The notes under the pieces are model-generated. The model saw nothing but the letters and a program-made list of their open reading frames with translations, did no database searches and was not told the origin of the DNA. Of a DNA stretch of 64,000 nucleotides, positions 18,557 to 27,347 are shown piece after piece (position 1 is the first letter of the stretch; the number at the start of each line of letters is the position of its first letter). The stretch is from Streptomyces liangshanensis (GTDB lineage Bacteria > Actinomycetota > Actinomycetes > Streptomycetales > Streptomycetaceae). The position numbers and the translations under genes were made by a program. Location of the stretch: positions 620,001 to 684,000 of the forward strand of contig NZ_CP050177.1 in the NCBI RefSeq assembly GCF_011694815.1. The letters are read 5' to 3'.

Positions 18557-19177
18557 TCAGGTGGATTCCCCGCCACGACGCCGTGCCGTCAACGCACCGA
18601 GTCCCGCTTGGAGAAACACCCTCACCGTGGCCACCGCATCGTCGAGTTCGTCGTCGGGTGTGTTGTCGAGGATGTCAATGGCAATGGCCGCAGCTGCGGC
18701 CGACGCGATCCGTGCCGTGATATCTCCTGGGGAAATTCCCAGTTCCTTCGCCAGCGCTTCGGCACCGAGTGCGACAGCCTCCTCCATCCGTGCCGCACGT
18801 AGTGCACGAAGGTTCGGGTTGGTCTTGTACATCCTGCGAGTCAGCGCACGGATCCCGTCCGGGTCGTCGCTGTCGTGCTTGCTCAGCAGCCATGCTGTCA
18901 GTACGTCCAGCGCCGACTCGTCGGGCTTGTGATTGCGGAAGGCATGAGCCAACCGATCAGCCGCCTCGGTGAACCGCACCAGAGCGATTTCCTCCTTGGA
19001 GGGGAAATAGCCGGTCACGGTCCGAGGTGCGACTTCGGCCCGTTCCGCGATGTCAGCAATGGTGGTCGCGGCATATCCCCGCTCGCCGAACAACTCATGA
19101 GCGGCACGGATGATCGCAGTGCGGCGCTTGGTCTTGCCGCGTTCACGCAGTCCAGAAGCCATAAGCGATATTCCCAT
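18557..19177 (-). CDS. TetR-family regulator
   Basis: A 206-residue regulator with an N-terminal DNA-binding domain: TAIIRAAHELFGERGYAATTIADIAERAEVAPRTVTGYFPSKEEI. The C-terminal helical domain (LTAWLLSKHDSDDPDGIRALTRRMYKTNPNLRALRAARMEEAVALG) is of the type common in streptomycete TetR proteins with unknown ligands. Two starts are possible, ATG at 19177 or 19162; both leave the domain intact. It is transcribed in the same direction as the next TetR gene, 133 bp away, so it may have its own promoter. Confidence 0.88.
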   Translation of the reverse strand: MGISLMASGLRERGKTKRRTAIIRAAHELFGERGYAATTIADIAERAEVAPRTVTGYFPSKEEIALVRFTEAADRLAHAFRNHKPDESALDVLTAWLLSKHDSDDPDGIRALTRRMYKTNPNLRALRAARMEEAVALGAEALAKELGISPGDITARIASAAAAAIAIDILDNTPDDELDDAVATVRVFLQAGLGALTARRRGGEST

Positions 19178-19310
19178 TCTCGACCCCGCGCCTGGGGTGG
19201 AAACTTACGATACCTTTACGGTTGATAATTGTACAGCCCTAGGACCACGGCCTGGTATGGCGAAAGTCGCCGAACGAAGCCTTTCAGCCGACCGGGCGTC
19301 GATTTCGGCG

Positions 19311-20018
19311 TCAGGAATCCTCGCGGAATCGACTCAGGCCGTCGATGATCAGGGTGAGTCCGAACGAGAACTCGTCCTCCAGCGGTACGGGGATGAAGTC
19401 GGCGACCCTCATCGTGGCCGGGTACTGGGACGGACCGGCGAGGCGGATGGCCGCTCTCGCCCGTTCTTCGTCGGACCGGTCGGCGGTTCCCTGGCCGCCG
19501 AGCTGCATGGCGAAGCCCAGGACGTAGCGGGCGAGCGTCGCGTACGCCTGTGCTGCGATCTTCGGCGGGAAGCCGCTGTCCAGCAGGATGGCGACGCACC
19601 GTTCGCGGACCGCCATCGCGTTCGGGCCGGCCGGGGTCTCCTCGATCAGCAGCGGAGCGACGTTACGATGCCGGCGCAGGACCGCGAACACACTCTCCAT
19701 CATGGTGCGGCACGCCTCACGCCAGTCGGTGTCAGCCGGCGGCGGTCCGACCTCGATCATGCCGAACAGCCGGTCGGCCACCTGGGCGACAACCTCCGAC
19801 CGGTTCTCGAAGTGACGGTAGAGCGTGGCGGTGCCGGAGCCCAGGCGCTTGGCGAGCGTCCGCATCGACAGGGCCTCGGCGCCCTCCTCGTCGACGATTC
19901 GCATCGCGGTGGCGACGATCCGGTCCAGGGGGACAGGCGGCCGGCCCGGAGAGCGCCGCGTGGGTGGCTCGCTCCGTCGCGGTTGCTCACGTGGTATCTG
20001 CACCCGGCAAGTATGCAT
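19311..20018 (-). CDS. TetR-family regulator with tetracycline-repressor-type C-terminal domain
   Basis: A 235-residue protein. After a basic Arg/Pro/Ser-rich leader (about 25 residues) the helix-turn-helix reads DRIVATAMRIVDEEGAEALSMRTLAKRLGSGTATLYRHFENRSEVV. The remainder (ADRLFGMIEVGP...YVLGFAMQLGGQ...EFSFGLTLIIDGL) fits the TetR_C_1 ligand domain of TetR-type repressors that sense polycyclic compounds. It diverges from the FAD monooxygenase across a 362-bp gap with a large dyad, the classic repressor/resistance-enzyme layout. The ligand is likely an aromatic antibiotic or the monooxygenase substrate; this is inference. Confidence 0.88.
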   Translation of the reverse strand: MHTCRVQIPREQPRRSEPPTRRSPGRPPVPLDRIVATAMRIVDEEGAEALSMRTLAKRLGSGTATLYRHFENRSEVVAQVADRLFGMIEVGPPPADTDWREACRTMMESVFAVLRRHRNVAPLLIEETPAGPNAMAVRERCVAILLDSGFPPKIAAQAYATLARYVLGFAMQLGGQGTADRSDEERARAAIRLAGPSQYPATMRVADFIPVPLEDEFSFGLTLIIDGLSRFREDS

Positions 20019-20166
20019 TGATCCGCCTACGACAATCGGGCGCCGGGCTTGACCCGATATTCATATCGGCAACACCGCAGGCGCTACGAGTGCCTGGTCT
20101 CCGAGCCTTTGAATTCGCCGGGCCCCACTATTGCCGCGGGCGTCGCCTGCGGAGAGTGCTCTTGGG

Positions 20167-20191
20167 CCGGGAGGGCGCTGCACCCTCCCGG
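20167..20191 (+). terminator. Nine-bp perfect hairpin in the tetR-monooxygenase gap
   Basis: CCGGGAGGG, a seven-base loop, then CCCTCCCGG. It lies 190 bp before the monooxygenase start and 150 bp before the TetR gene on the other strand, so it could end an upstream transcript or act in a leader. It is followed by a short CAGGCTTTT tract, which fits an intrinsic terminator on the plus strand. Confidence 0.6.
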
Positions 20192-20212
20192 CTTGCCTGG
20201 TCAGGCTTTTAA

Positions 20213-20253
20213 CGGCTACGGTGTATCCGAAAGTTGTGGATACGCCGTAGCCG
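20213..20253 (+). promoter_or_regulatory. Large dyad (16-bp arms), likely TetR operator for the monooxygenase
   Basis: Left arm CGGCTACGGTGTATCC and right arm GGATACGCCGTAGCCG differ from perfect complementarity at one position; the centre is GAAAGTTGT. Placed 128 bp before the FAD monooxygenase GTG and 195 bp from the divergent TetR start. As DNA it is an ideal site for a dimeric TetR protein; as RNA it would be a stable hairpin in the leader. Confidence 0.65.
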
Positions 20254-20380
20254 AATCCGAGAGCCCGAAGGGGCGACAGGGCCTGCCGATCACCGGGACC
20301 CCGTGACGTTCGCCGCCCCTCGAAGGCTCGGCACGGCCGCTCTTGCCATCCTGCTGACAGAATCAACGAGGTCGACCACC

Positions 20381-21880
20381 GTGACAGATCCGAACGCAAT
20401 CGATGTCGTCGTCGCCGGAGCTGGTCCTACCGGTTCCACCCTGGCGGCCGACCTGCTGAGGCGCGGTTTGCGTGTCCGCGTGGTGAACAAGGCGCCACAC
20501 GCATTCGAGGGTTCCCGCGCGAAGGGAATCCAGCCGCGCACCCAGGAAGTGCTCGAGGACTTCGGGGTGCTCCACGAGGCGCAGGCGGAGGGCGGCCCCT
20601 ACCCGCTGGCGGGACTTCACCTGGGGCCCGTGACCGCGCCCTGGAAGATGCAACAGCGGAACAGGCCCACCCCCGATGTGCCGTACCCGAATGTCCTGTT
20701 GCTGCCCCAGCACCGGACCGACGCGATCCTGCACCGTCTCCTCGACCGCCTCGGACTCGGCATCGAGTACGGGGTCGCCCTGGACGGCTTCGAGCAGGAC
20801 GCCGACGGCGTCACGTCGACGCTCTCCACCGGGGAGCGGGTCCGTAGCAGGTATCTCGTGGGCGCCGACGGTGGCTCCAGCGCTGTGCGACAGGCGGCCG
20901 GTCTCGGCTTTCTCGGTGAGACGGACGACTCGGACAAGACGCTCCTCATCGACTGCACGGTGGACGGGCTGTCCCGCGACAGGTGGCACATGTGGCCCCG
21001 AACATCGGTAGGGGCCTGCCCGCTGCCGCACTCCGACCAATTCCAGGTGATGATCCGGTTGAAGCCGGGTGATACGCCGGATCTCGACCATGACGCCCTG
21101 ACCGCCCGGTTCAAGGCCCTCACGGGCCTCGGGCTTCGCGACATCACCTGGACGTCCACGTTCCGGCCCAACGTCCGACTCGTGGAGCACTACCGGGCCG
21201 GACGGGTCTTCCTTGCCGGCGACGCCGCCCATGTGCACACGCCGGCCGGCGCGCAGGGGCTCAACACCGGTGTCCAGGACGCGTACAACCTCGGGTGGAA
21301 ACTCGGACAGGCGCTCGCCGGTGCGCCGGACGGTCTGCTCGACACCTACGAGACAGAACGACTGCCGATCGCCGCGCGCGTTCTCGGCAAGTCGAGTCAG
21401 CTCTACGAGAGCCTCAGCAACCGCCGTGTGGCAGGTCTCAAGCGCGGGGACGAGGAACGACAACTGGGGCTCACCTACCGCGGCGGACCGCTCGCCCCGG
21501 CAGACGCTTCGGCCACCAGGACCCTGCACGTGGGCGACCGGGCACCGGACGCGCCGTGCGCAGCCCGCGGCACCAGGCGGCTCTTCGACATCTACCGAGG
21601 GCCGCACTTCACCCTGCTGGCCTTCGGCTCCGAGGCTGCCGACGCTCTCCCCAGCCTGACCTGGCCCGCCCAAGGTGCTGAACTGCGCCGCTACGCCGTC
21701 CGTAGTGGCCGGGGTATCGACGGTGACCACCTCACCGATGACACCGGTCAGCTGGCCGGCATCTACGGTGTTGACGGTGACGCTCTCGTTCTCGTCCGGC
21801 CGGACGGGTACGTCGGCGCCATCATCACGGCCGACTGGGCCAGTGCTTTCACCGCCGCGGTCAGGGCATTCACTCCGTAG
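20381..21880 (+). CDS. FAD-dependent aromatic monooxygenase (PheA/TetX-like class A)
   Basis: A 499-residue single-component flavoprotein hydroxylase. The FAD motif is VVVAGAGPTGSTLAADLLRRG at the N-terminus, the second flavin motif GADGGSSAVRQAAGL near residue 165, and GDAAHVHTPAGAQGLNTGVQDAYNLGWKL binds the flavin ribityl chain. From about residue 385 a thioredoxin-like C-terminal domain (LHVGDRAPDAPC...FTLLAFG) is present, as in phenol and polyketide hydroxylases. The GTG at 20381 has GAGG nine bases upstream; the frame extends upstream through the dyad but that portion lacks similarity. With the divergent TetR repressor it could modify and inactivate an aromatic antibiotic or act in tailoring. 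Confidence 0.9.
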   Translation: MTDPNAIDVVVAGAGPTGSTLAADLLRRGLRVRVVNKAPHAFEGSRAKGIQPRTQEVLEDFGVLHEAQAEGGPYPLAGLHLGPVTAPWKMQQRNRPTPDVPYPNVLLLPQHRTDAILHRLLDRLGLGIEYGVALDGFEQDADGVTSTLSTGERVRSRYLVGADGGSSAVRQAAGLGFLGETDDSDKTLLIDCTVDGLSRDRWHMWPRTSVGACPLPHSDQFQVMIRLKPGDTPDLDHDALTARFKALTGLGLRDITWTSTFRPNVRLVEHYRAGRVFLAGDAAHVHTPAGAQGLNTGVQDAYNLGWKLGQALAGAPDGLLDTYETERLPIAARVLGKSSQLYESLSNRRVAGLKRGDEERQLGLTYRGGPLAPADASATRTLHVGDRAPDAPCAARGTRRLFDIYRGPHFTLLAFGSEAADALPSLTWPAQGAELRRYAVRSGRGIDGDHLTDDTGQLAGIYGVDGDALVLVRPDGYVGAIITADWASAFTAAVRAFTP

Positions 21881-22002
21881 GGATGCCTGTTCGCCGGAAC
21901 AGCTGGACGCCCCGCAACGCCGCGCCTTCCACGACCTGCTGACGCGGATCTTCCCAAGGGAGAGGCCAGGCGGCCCGGTGGCGGGCCGTCGCGGACGGTG
22001 GA

Positions 22003-24744
22003 TCAGGAACCGTGGTGCGCCGTCGGATCGGGGCGACGTTCCGCGGCCGCAGTCCACCCCGAGACCCGTTGGCGCAGGGTGACCGCCTCCGGAGCGGTCA
22101 GCTCGGCCAGCAGGTCACTGGCGCGCCGCCAGGAGTCCAGGGCGGCCGCCGTGTCGCCCTTGGCCGCGTGGGCGTCGCCGACGTACGCGAAGCTCTCCGC
22201 GACCAAGTAGGTCACCTCCGGCTCCGCGAACGAGGTCGGCGCCGGTCGCGGCGCGGGCGGCGACGCCTCGGGGCGGCCCGTCCGCGAGCGCACCCGCGCG
22301 AGGCTGTCGCGGAGGGCCGACATCGCGAGGTCATCACCGAGTTCGCGGTGCAGGGCGATGCCGGCCTCGTAGTGCCGAACCGCCGTCCCGAACTGCTCGA
22401 GCGAGGCGGCCGCGTCGCCCAGGCTGCCCAGGGCGTCGGCCTCGCCACGCCGGTGCCCGGCAGCCCGGTACTCGTCCACCGCCGCGGCCGCCGCCGCGCG
22501 GGCGGCCTCGTGGTCGCCCAGCAGGTGCCACGCCTTGGCGAGGGAGTGGTGCGCCCCGGCCTGCATCACCACGTCACCCAGGTCCCGGGCGCACTGGAGC
22601 GCGACCCGCTGGACCATGGTCATCTCCGTCCAGTCGCCGACGCGCGTCTGGAATGTCTCCAACTCCCGGGCCAGATGCCATGCGTGGTGCGGGAACCCGG
22701 TCGTGGCCGCGGCGGTCACGGCGGCCAGCAGGACCCTGTGTTCACGGGCCGTCCAGGCCAGCGCCTCGGCGTAGTCGGCCGGGCGCTCCGCCACGACGTC
22801 GCCGACCGGGAGGTCCGGGACGTACCGCGTACGGGACGGGTCCAGGACGGAGGCCGCGTTCGTCGCGCTCCGGAGAAGCTGGTCGAAGAACCGGCGTCGC
22901 GCGGCGTTCCAGCGGTCCGCCCGGTCGATCCCGGTGTCGATCTCGCCCGCGTACGCCTGGAGCAGGTCGTGCCAGCAGTACCGTCCCGGCCGCCGCTCCT
23001 CCAGGAGCAGGACCGCCTCGGCCAGTTCCCGCAGGGCATGGCGGGCCGTGCGCTGCGGCACGTCCGCCAGCGCCGCGGCGGCGGCGACGGTGATGCCCGG
23101 TCCCGGATGCAGCGCGAGCAACCGGAAGACCCGCGCGGAGGATTCGCTCAGGGCGGCGTACGACGCGGAGAACACACTGCGGGCGTCACCGGCCGGGTCA
23201 CCGCCCGCCCCGAGGGCGTCGAGACCGCCGCCGGAGACCTCGGCCGCGATGTCACGGAGCTTGAAATCGCGACGCGACGCGGCCCGGGCCGCGACCAGGG
23301 CGAGGGCGAGCGGAAGTCCCGCGCACAGTTGTACGAGCTCCCGCACCGCCTTCGGCTCCGCCACCATCCGCCGGTCACCCAGGCGGCGCCTGAGCAGGTC
23401 GGTGGCCTCGGCCTCGGTGAGCAGGTCCAGATGGATCGGATGAGCACCGTCGACGGCCACGATCCCGCCCAGCTGCGCCCGGCTGGTGACGATCACCAGA
23501 CACCCGGGTCCGCCGGCGAGCAGCGGGCGGAGCTGCCGGGCGTCGCGTGCGTTGTCGAGCAGAAGGATCAGCCGGCGCTCGGCGAGCATGCCGCGGTACA
23601 ACGCGTGCTGCGCGTCGCGATGGGCCGGAAGCCGGTCGGCCGCGACGCCGAGCGACTGGAGGACGATACGCACCGCTTCGTCCGGGGGCGTCGGAGTGCC
23701 GGTCGGATCGAATCCGCGGAGATTGACGTACACCTGGCCGTCCGGGAAATCGTCCTCCACCGCATGGGCCCAGTGCACCGCGAAAATGGTCTTGCCGACC
23801 CCCGCGGTGCCCGTCACCAGGCCCACCGTGGGGCCGGGTCCGGTGCGCGGCCGGGCGTGCAGCCCCACGGCCTCGCGGAGATGCTCCGCCCGGCCGGAGA
23901 AGACACTCAGGTCCGGCGGCAACTGCGCCGTCGCCGCGACGGGAACGGGCGGGGGCACCGGCTCCTCGTCGGGGCTCGGCACGACCGTCAGCTCGGGATC
24001 GGCTCTCAGGACGCGTTCCTGGAGGGTCCGCAGCCCCACTCCCGGATCGACGCCCAACTCGTCGGCGAGCGCCCGGCGCGCCTCCTGATACGCGGACAAC
24101 GCCTCGGCCCGGCGCCCGCATCGGTAGAGCGCGACCATCTGCATCTCGCGCAGCCGTTCGTCGAACGGCCGGTCCGCGACCAGGGCGGTCAGCTCGTCGA
24201 CCACCCAGGCGTGTCCGCCGCGGTCCAGCTCCGCCTGGAGCAGAGCGTTACGGGCGGACGAGCGCATCCGGTCCAGCGCGTCGCGCTGCCGTTCCGCGTA
24301 GGGGCCGGGCAGCCCGGCCAGCGGAGTCCCCGGGAACAGGTCGAGTGCGGCCCGCAGCTCGGCGACGACCCGTCCGGCGGCGCCGGCGCGCCGGGCGGAC
24401 TCGGCCTCGGCGGCGTGCCGGCGGAAGACAGCGAGGTCGAGCTCGCCGGGCCAGAGGGGAAGTTCGTACCCGCCGAACGCCGAACGGATCACGGGCGCTC
24501 CGCCGCCGTCGCCCAGGGCACGGCGCAATCGGTAGACGTAGGTCCGCACCACTCCGGCGACCGTCGCCGGAACGTCGTTGCCCCACAGGGCGTCGGCGAT
24601 CTCGTCGATCGACATGGGAGCGCCTTCACGCAGCAGCAGCGCGGCCAGCAGGGCCTTCTGCTGCGGCGATCCGAGAACGAGTTCGACGCCGTCCCGGCGG
24701 GCGGTCACCGGGCCGAGAACGGTGAACGACAGACCTCTGCTCAT
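22003..24744 (-). CDS. AfsR/SARP-family transcriptional regulator with NB-ARC and TPR domains
   Basis: A 913-residue regulator of the AfsR type. Domains in order: OmpR-like winged helix (about 1-95, FTVLGPVTARRDGVELVLGSPQQKALLAALLL), bacterial transcriptional activation domain (about 100-245, ending LGVDPGVGLRTLQERVLR), NB-ARC ATPase (about 275-560, with Walker A GTAGVGKT and Walker B RLILLLDNARD), then tetratricopeptide-like repeats (about 690-870). The winged helix binds direct repeats at promoters, while NTP and TPR domains integrate signals. The ATG at 24744 has AAGGAG at ideal spacing, itself part of a 9-bp tandem repeat. Divergent from the SDR gene, which is a natural target. Confidence 0.92.
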   Translation of the reverse strand: MSRGLSFTVLGPVTARRDGVELVLGSPQQKALLAALLLREGAPMSIDEIADALWGNDVPATVAGVVRTYVYRLRRALGDGGGAPVIRSAFGGYELPLWPGELDLAVFRRHAAEAESARRAGAAGRVVAELRAALDLFPGTPLAGLPGPYAERQRDALDRMRSSARNALLQAELDRGGHAWVVDELTALVADRPFDERLREMQMVALYRCGRRAEALSAYQEARRALADELGVDPGVGLRTLQERVLRADPELTVVPSPDEEPVPPPVPVAATAQLPPDLSVFSGRAEHLREAVGLHARPRTGPGPTVGLVTGTAGVGKTIFAVHWAHAVEDDFPDGQVYVNLRGFDPTGTPTPPDEAVRIVLQSLGVAADRLPAHRDAQHALYRGMLAERRLILLLDNARDARQLRPLLAGGPGCLVIVTSRAQLGGIVAVDGAHPIHLDLLTEAEATDLLRRRLGDRRMVAEPKAVRELVQLCAGLPLALALVAARAASRRDFKLRDIAAEVSGGGLDALGAGGDPAGDARSVFSASYAALSESSARVFRLLALHPGPGITVAAAAALADVPQRTARHALRELAEAVLLLEERRPGRYCWHDLLQAYAGEIDTGIDRADRWNAARRRFFDQLLRSATNAASVLDPSRTRYVPDLPVGDVVAERPADYAEALAWTAREHRVLLAAVTAAATTGFPHHAWHLARELETFQTRVGDWTEMTMVQRVALQCARDLGDVVMQAGAHHSLAKAWHLLGDHEAARAAAAAAVDEYRAAGHRRGEADALGSLGDAAASLEQFGTAVRHYEAGIALHRELGDDLAMSALRDSLARVRSRTGRPEASPPAPRPAPTSFAEPEVTYLVAESFAYVGDAHAAKGDTAAALDSWRRASDLLAELTAPEAVTLRQRVSGWTAAAERRPDPTAHHGS

Positions 24745-24751
24745 CGGCGTT

Positions 24752-24805
24752 CTCCTTGATCTCCGCGACCTCCGCGGCCTCCGCAACTTCCGCGGCCTCC
24801 GCGAT
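24752..24805 (-). repeat. Six tandem 9-bp units carrying SD-like GGAG in the leader of the AfsR-like gene
   Basis: Plus-strand units CTCCTTGAT, CTCCGCGAC, CTCCGCGGC, CTCCGCAAC, TTCCGCGGC, CTCCGCGAT run without interruption. On the coding (minus) strand nearly every unit contributes a GGAG, and the last one is the actual ribosome site of the AfsR-like gene. A 9-bp unit keeps reading frame, so copy number changes would alter spacing upstream of the start but not create frameshifts. Confidence 0.65.
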
Positions 24806-24930
24806 CACGCCGCTGACCTCGGTGGTGATCCAACGGTGATACCGCGTCGACACCGCGCGGCTTGACTGCGGGACATGGCCGACCGAGCCGGACGGCCGTG
24901 AGACTACCGCTCATTTGGAGAACCACCATC

Positions 24931-25686
24931 ATGACAACCGCGCAGGACATGACCGGCAGGAACGCGCTCGTCACCGGATCGACCAGCGGTATCGGCAGGG
25001 CCACCGCCCTGCTCCTGGCCGGCCGGGGTGCGCACGTACTGGTGACCGGGCGGGACCGGCAGCGGGGCGAGGAGGTCACGGACACGATCCGTGCCGCGGG
25101 CGGCAAAGCCGATTTCCTCCTGGCCGACCTGTCCGACGCCCGCTCGGCCGACGATCTCGCCGAACTGGCGCTGGCGACAACCGGGGGCCGGGTCGACATC
25201 CTGGTCAACAACGCCGCGATCGGCGCTCTCGGCGCCACCGCCGGCTTCGACGAGGCACTGTACGACAGTCATTTTACCCTCAACGTGAAGGTGCCGTTCC
25301 GCCTCGTCGGCGCGCTCGCCCCCGCGATGGCTGAGCACGGCAGCGGCGCGATCGTGAACATCACCTCGATGGCCGGCCAGTTCGCCATCCCGGGCATGGC
25401 CGTGTACGGAGCGTGCAAAGCGGCCCTGGGCATGCTGACGAAGCACTGGGCCGCCGAGTACGGCTCCTCCGGCGTACGCGTCAACGCGGTCAGCCCGGGC
25501 CCGACCCGCACCCCCTTCGTGGCCCCGCTGGGCGACGCGCTGGAGGAACTGGCCGCGCAGGCTCCGCTCGGCTACATCGCCGACCCGGCCGAGATCGCCG
25601 CGGCGATCGCCTACCTCGCCGGCGACGAGGCCAGCTTCGTCAGCGGTGTCGTCCTCAACGTCGACGGCGGTCGCACCGCCCTCTGA
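24931..25686 (+). CDS. Short-chain dehydrogenase/reductase (classical SDR)
   Basis: A 251-residue NAD(P)H oxidoreductase. The cofactor motif is NALVTGSTSGIGRATALLLAGRG, the structural NNAA motif follows at ILVNNAAIG, the catalytic Ser is in IVNITSMAGQ and the YxxxK pair in YGACKAALG. RVNAVSPGPTRTP and the C-terminal GVVLNVDGG complete the classical family pattern. The ATG at 24931 follows TTGGAG at 11 bases. Divergently oriented from the AfsR-like regulator with only 186 bp between them, so probably its target. Substrate undetermined. Confidence 0.9.
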   Translation: MTTAQDMTGRNALVTGSTSGIGRATALLLAGRGAHVLVTGRDRQRGEEVTDTIRAAGGKADFLLADLSDARSADDLAELALATTGGRVDILVNNAAIGALGATAGFDEALYDSHFTLNVKVPFRLVGALAPAMAEHGSGAIVNITSMAGQFAIPGMAVYGACKAALGMLTKHWAAEYGSSGVRVNAVSPGPTRTPFVAPLGDALEELAAQAPLGYIADPAEIAAAIAYLAGDEASFVSGVVLNVDGGRTAL

Positions 25687-25789
25687 CCGAGGTGGCACGG
25701 CGGGTCGGTGTGATCCCCGCGCGGAGATCACACCGACGCACGTGTACTAGACGCACGGGTACCAGGGGTCCGCCCCGGGATCGCTGCCC

Positions 25790-27220
25790 TCAGCCCCGGT
25801 ACGTCTCCAACAGGCGCAGCCAGATCTCGCTGATCGTGGGGTAGGCCGGGACCGCGTGCCACAGGCGGTCGATCGGGACCTCGGCCACCACCGCGATCGT
25901 GGCGGAGTGGAGCATCTCGCCGACTCCCGGGCCGGCGAAGGTGACGCCGCGCAGGATCTCGCGGTCCAGGTCGACGATCATGCGGGCGCGGCCCGTGTAG
26001 CCGTCGGCGTACAGGCTGGCGCCCGACACGGAGCCGATCTCGTAGTCGACCGCGCGGACCCGGTGGCCCGCGGCCTCCGCCTCCGCGAGGGTCAGGCCGA
26101 CCGAGGCGACCTCCGGGTCGGTGAAGACGACCTGGGGCACCGCCGCGTGATCGGCGGTGGCGGCGTGGGCGCCCCAGCGGTCGGTCTCCAGCAGCGGGAC
26201 CCCCGCCGCCCTGGCCGCGATCGCGGCGCCCGCGATCCGCGCCTGGTACTTGCCCTGGTGGGTGAGGAGCGCGCGCCGGTTGACGTCACCGACCGCGTAC
26301 AGCCAGTCACTGCCCTCGACCAGGCAGCTGTCGTCCACCGTGAGCCAGGAGCCGGGCCGCAGGCCGACCGACTCCAGGCCGATGTCCTCGCTGCGCGGGG
26401 CGCGGCCGGTGGCGAAGAGGATCTCGTCGGCCTCGACGCGCTCGCCGCCGTCCAGCACCACCGTCACCGGGCCCGTACCGCCGTCGCGCTCGACGGAGGC
26501 GACGGCGACGCCGTACCGGATCGAGACGCCTGCCTCGGTGAGCGCGCCGGCGACCAGTTCCCCGGCGAAGGGCTCCATCTTGGGCAGCAGCCCGCCGCCC
26601 CTGATCAGCAGCGTGACCTGGGAGCCCAGCGCCCGCCACGCGGTGGCCATCTCGACCCCCACCACGCCGCCGCCGACCACCACGAGCCGCCCCGGCACGT
26701 GCTGCGAGCTGGTCGCCTCGCGGCTGGTCCAGGGCCTGGCACCGGCCACACCCGGCAGGTCGGGCACCACGGCGCGGGTACCGGTGCACACGGCGACGGC
26801 GTGGCGCGCGGTGAGCGTCTGCTCCGTACCGTCCGGGCCCTTGACGACCACCCGCTTGGGCCCGTCCAGCCGGCCGTGGCCCCGGTAGACGTCCGCGCCG
26901 ATGCCCTCGACCCAGCCGACCTGGCCGTCGTCCTTCCAATGGGCGGTGAAATCGTCGCGGCGCGCCAGCACCGCGGCCGCGTCCAGCGGGCCCTGCACCG
27001 ACCCGCTCAACCCGGGCAGCTTCCGGGCTTCCGCCCGGGCGATCGCCGGGCGCAACAGCGCCTTGCTGGGCATGCAGGCCCAGTACGAACACTCACCGCC
27101 GACCAGTTCGCTCTCCACCACCGCCGTGCGCAGCCCCGCGGCCCTGGCGCGGTCGGCCACGTTCTCCCCGACCGGTCCCGCGCCGAGCACCACGACGTCG
27201 TACTCCATAGCTTCACTCAT
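25790..27220 (-). CDS. NAD(P)/FAD disulfide-reductase-like flavoprotein
   Basis: A 476-residue protein of the pyridine-nucleotide disulfide oxidoreductase family. FAD binding: VVVLGAGPVGENVADRARAAG; redox-active disulfide: GGECSYWACMPSK (Cys44/Cys49); NAD(P) motif: LVVVGGGVVGVEMATAWRALG; second FAD motif: WLYAVGDVN; dimerisation domain from about residue 355. In lipoamide dehydrogenase and mercuric-type relatives the C-terminal motif is HxHPT; here it reads VPAYPTISE, so the catalytic base His is replaced by Tyr. The enzyme may therefore be a diaphorase or quinone/metal reductase rather than a dithiol reductase. Start ATG at 27220; divergent from a thioredoxin gene 127 bp away. Confidence 0.88.
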   Translation of the reverse strand: MSEAMEYDVVVLGAGPVGENVADRARAAGLRTAVVESELVGGECSYWACMPSKALLRPAIARAEARKLPGLSGSVQGPLDAAAVLARRDDFTAHWKDDGQVGWVEGIGADVYRGHGRLDGPKRVVVKGPDGTEQTLTARHAVAVCTGTRAVVPDLPGVAGARPWTSREATSSQHVPGRLVVVGGGVVGVEMATAWRALGSQVTLLIRGGGLLPKMEPFAGELVAGALTEAGVSIRYGVAVASVERDGGTGPVTVVLDGGERVEADEILFATGRAPRSEDIGLESVGLRPGSWLTVDDSCLVEGSDWLYAVGDVNRRALLTHQGKYQARIAGAAIAARAAGVPLLETDRWGAHAATADHAAVPQVVFTDPEVASVGLTLAEAEAAGHRVRAVDYEIGSVSGASLYADGYTGRARMIVDLDREILRGVTFAGPGVGEMLHSATIAVVAEVPIDRLWHAVPAYPTISEIWLRLLETYRG

Positions 27221-27347
27221 GGGGTCATTCTGTTCCCGGGCCCCTGACATGGCCACACGATCGTGGGGAACGGTCGAGGAATACGGCGGTGCCACACACC
27301 GTTCCATCTGGCGGCTTCCCCCGGAGAGCAGGAAGAGGTATCAGGTC

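Noticed and set aside
22012-24759. A 915-codon plus-strand frame opposite the AfsR-like gene
   Set aside because: Arg/Gly/Val-rich composition without motifs; the minus strand has a complete AfsR domain series.
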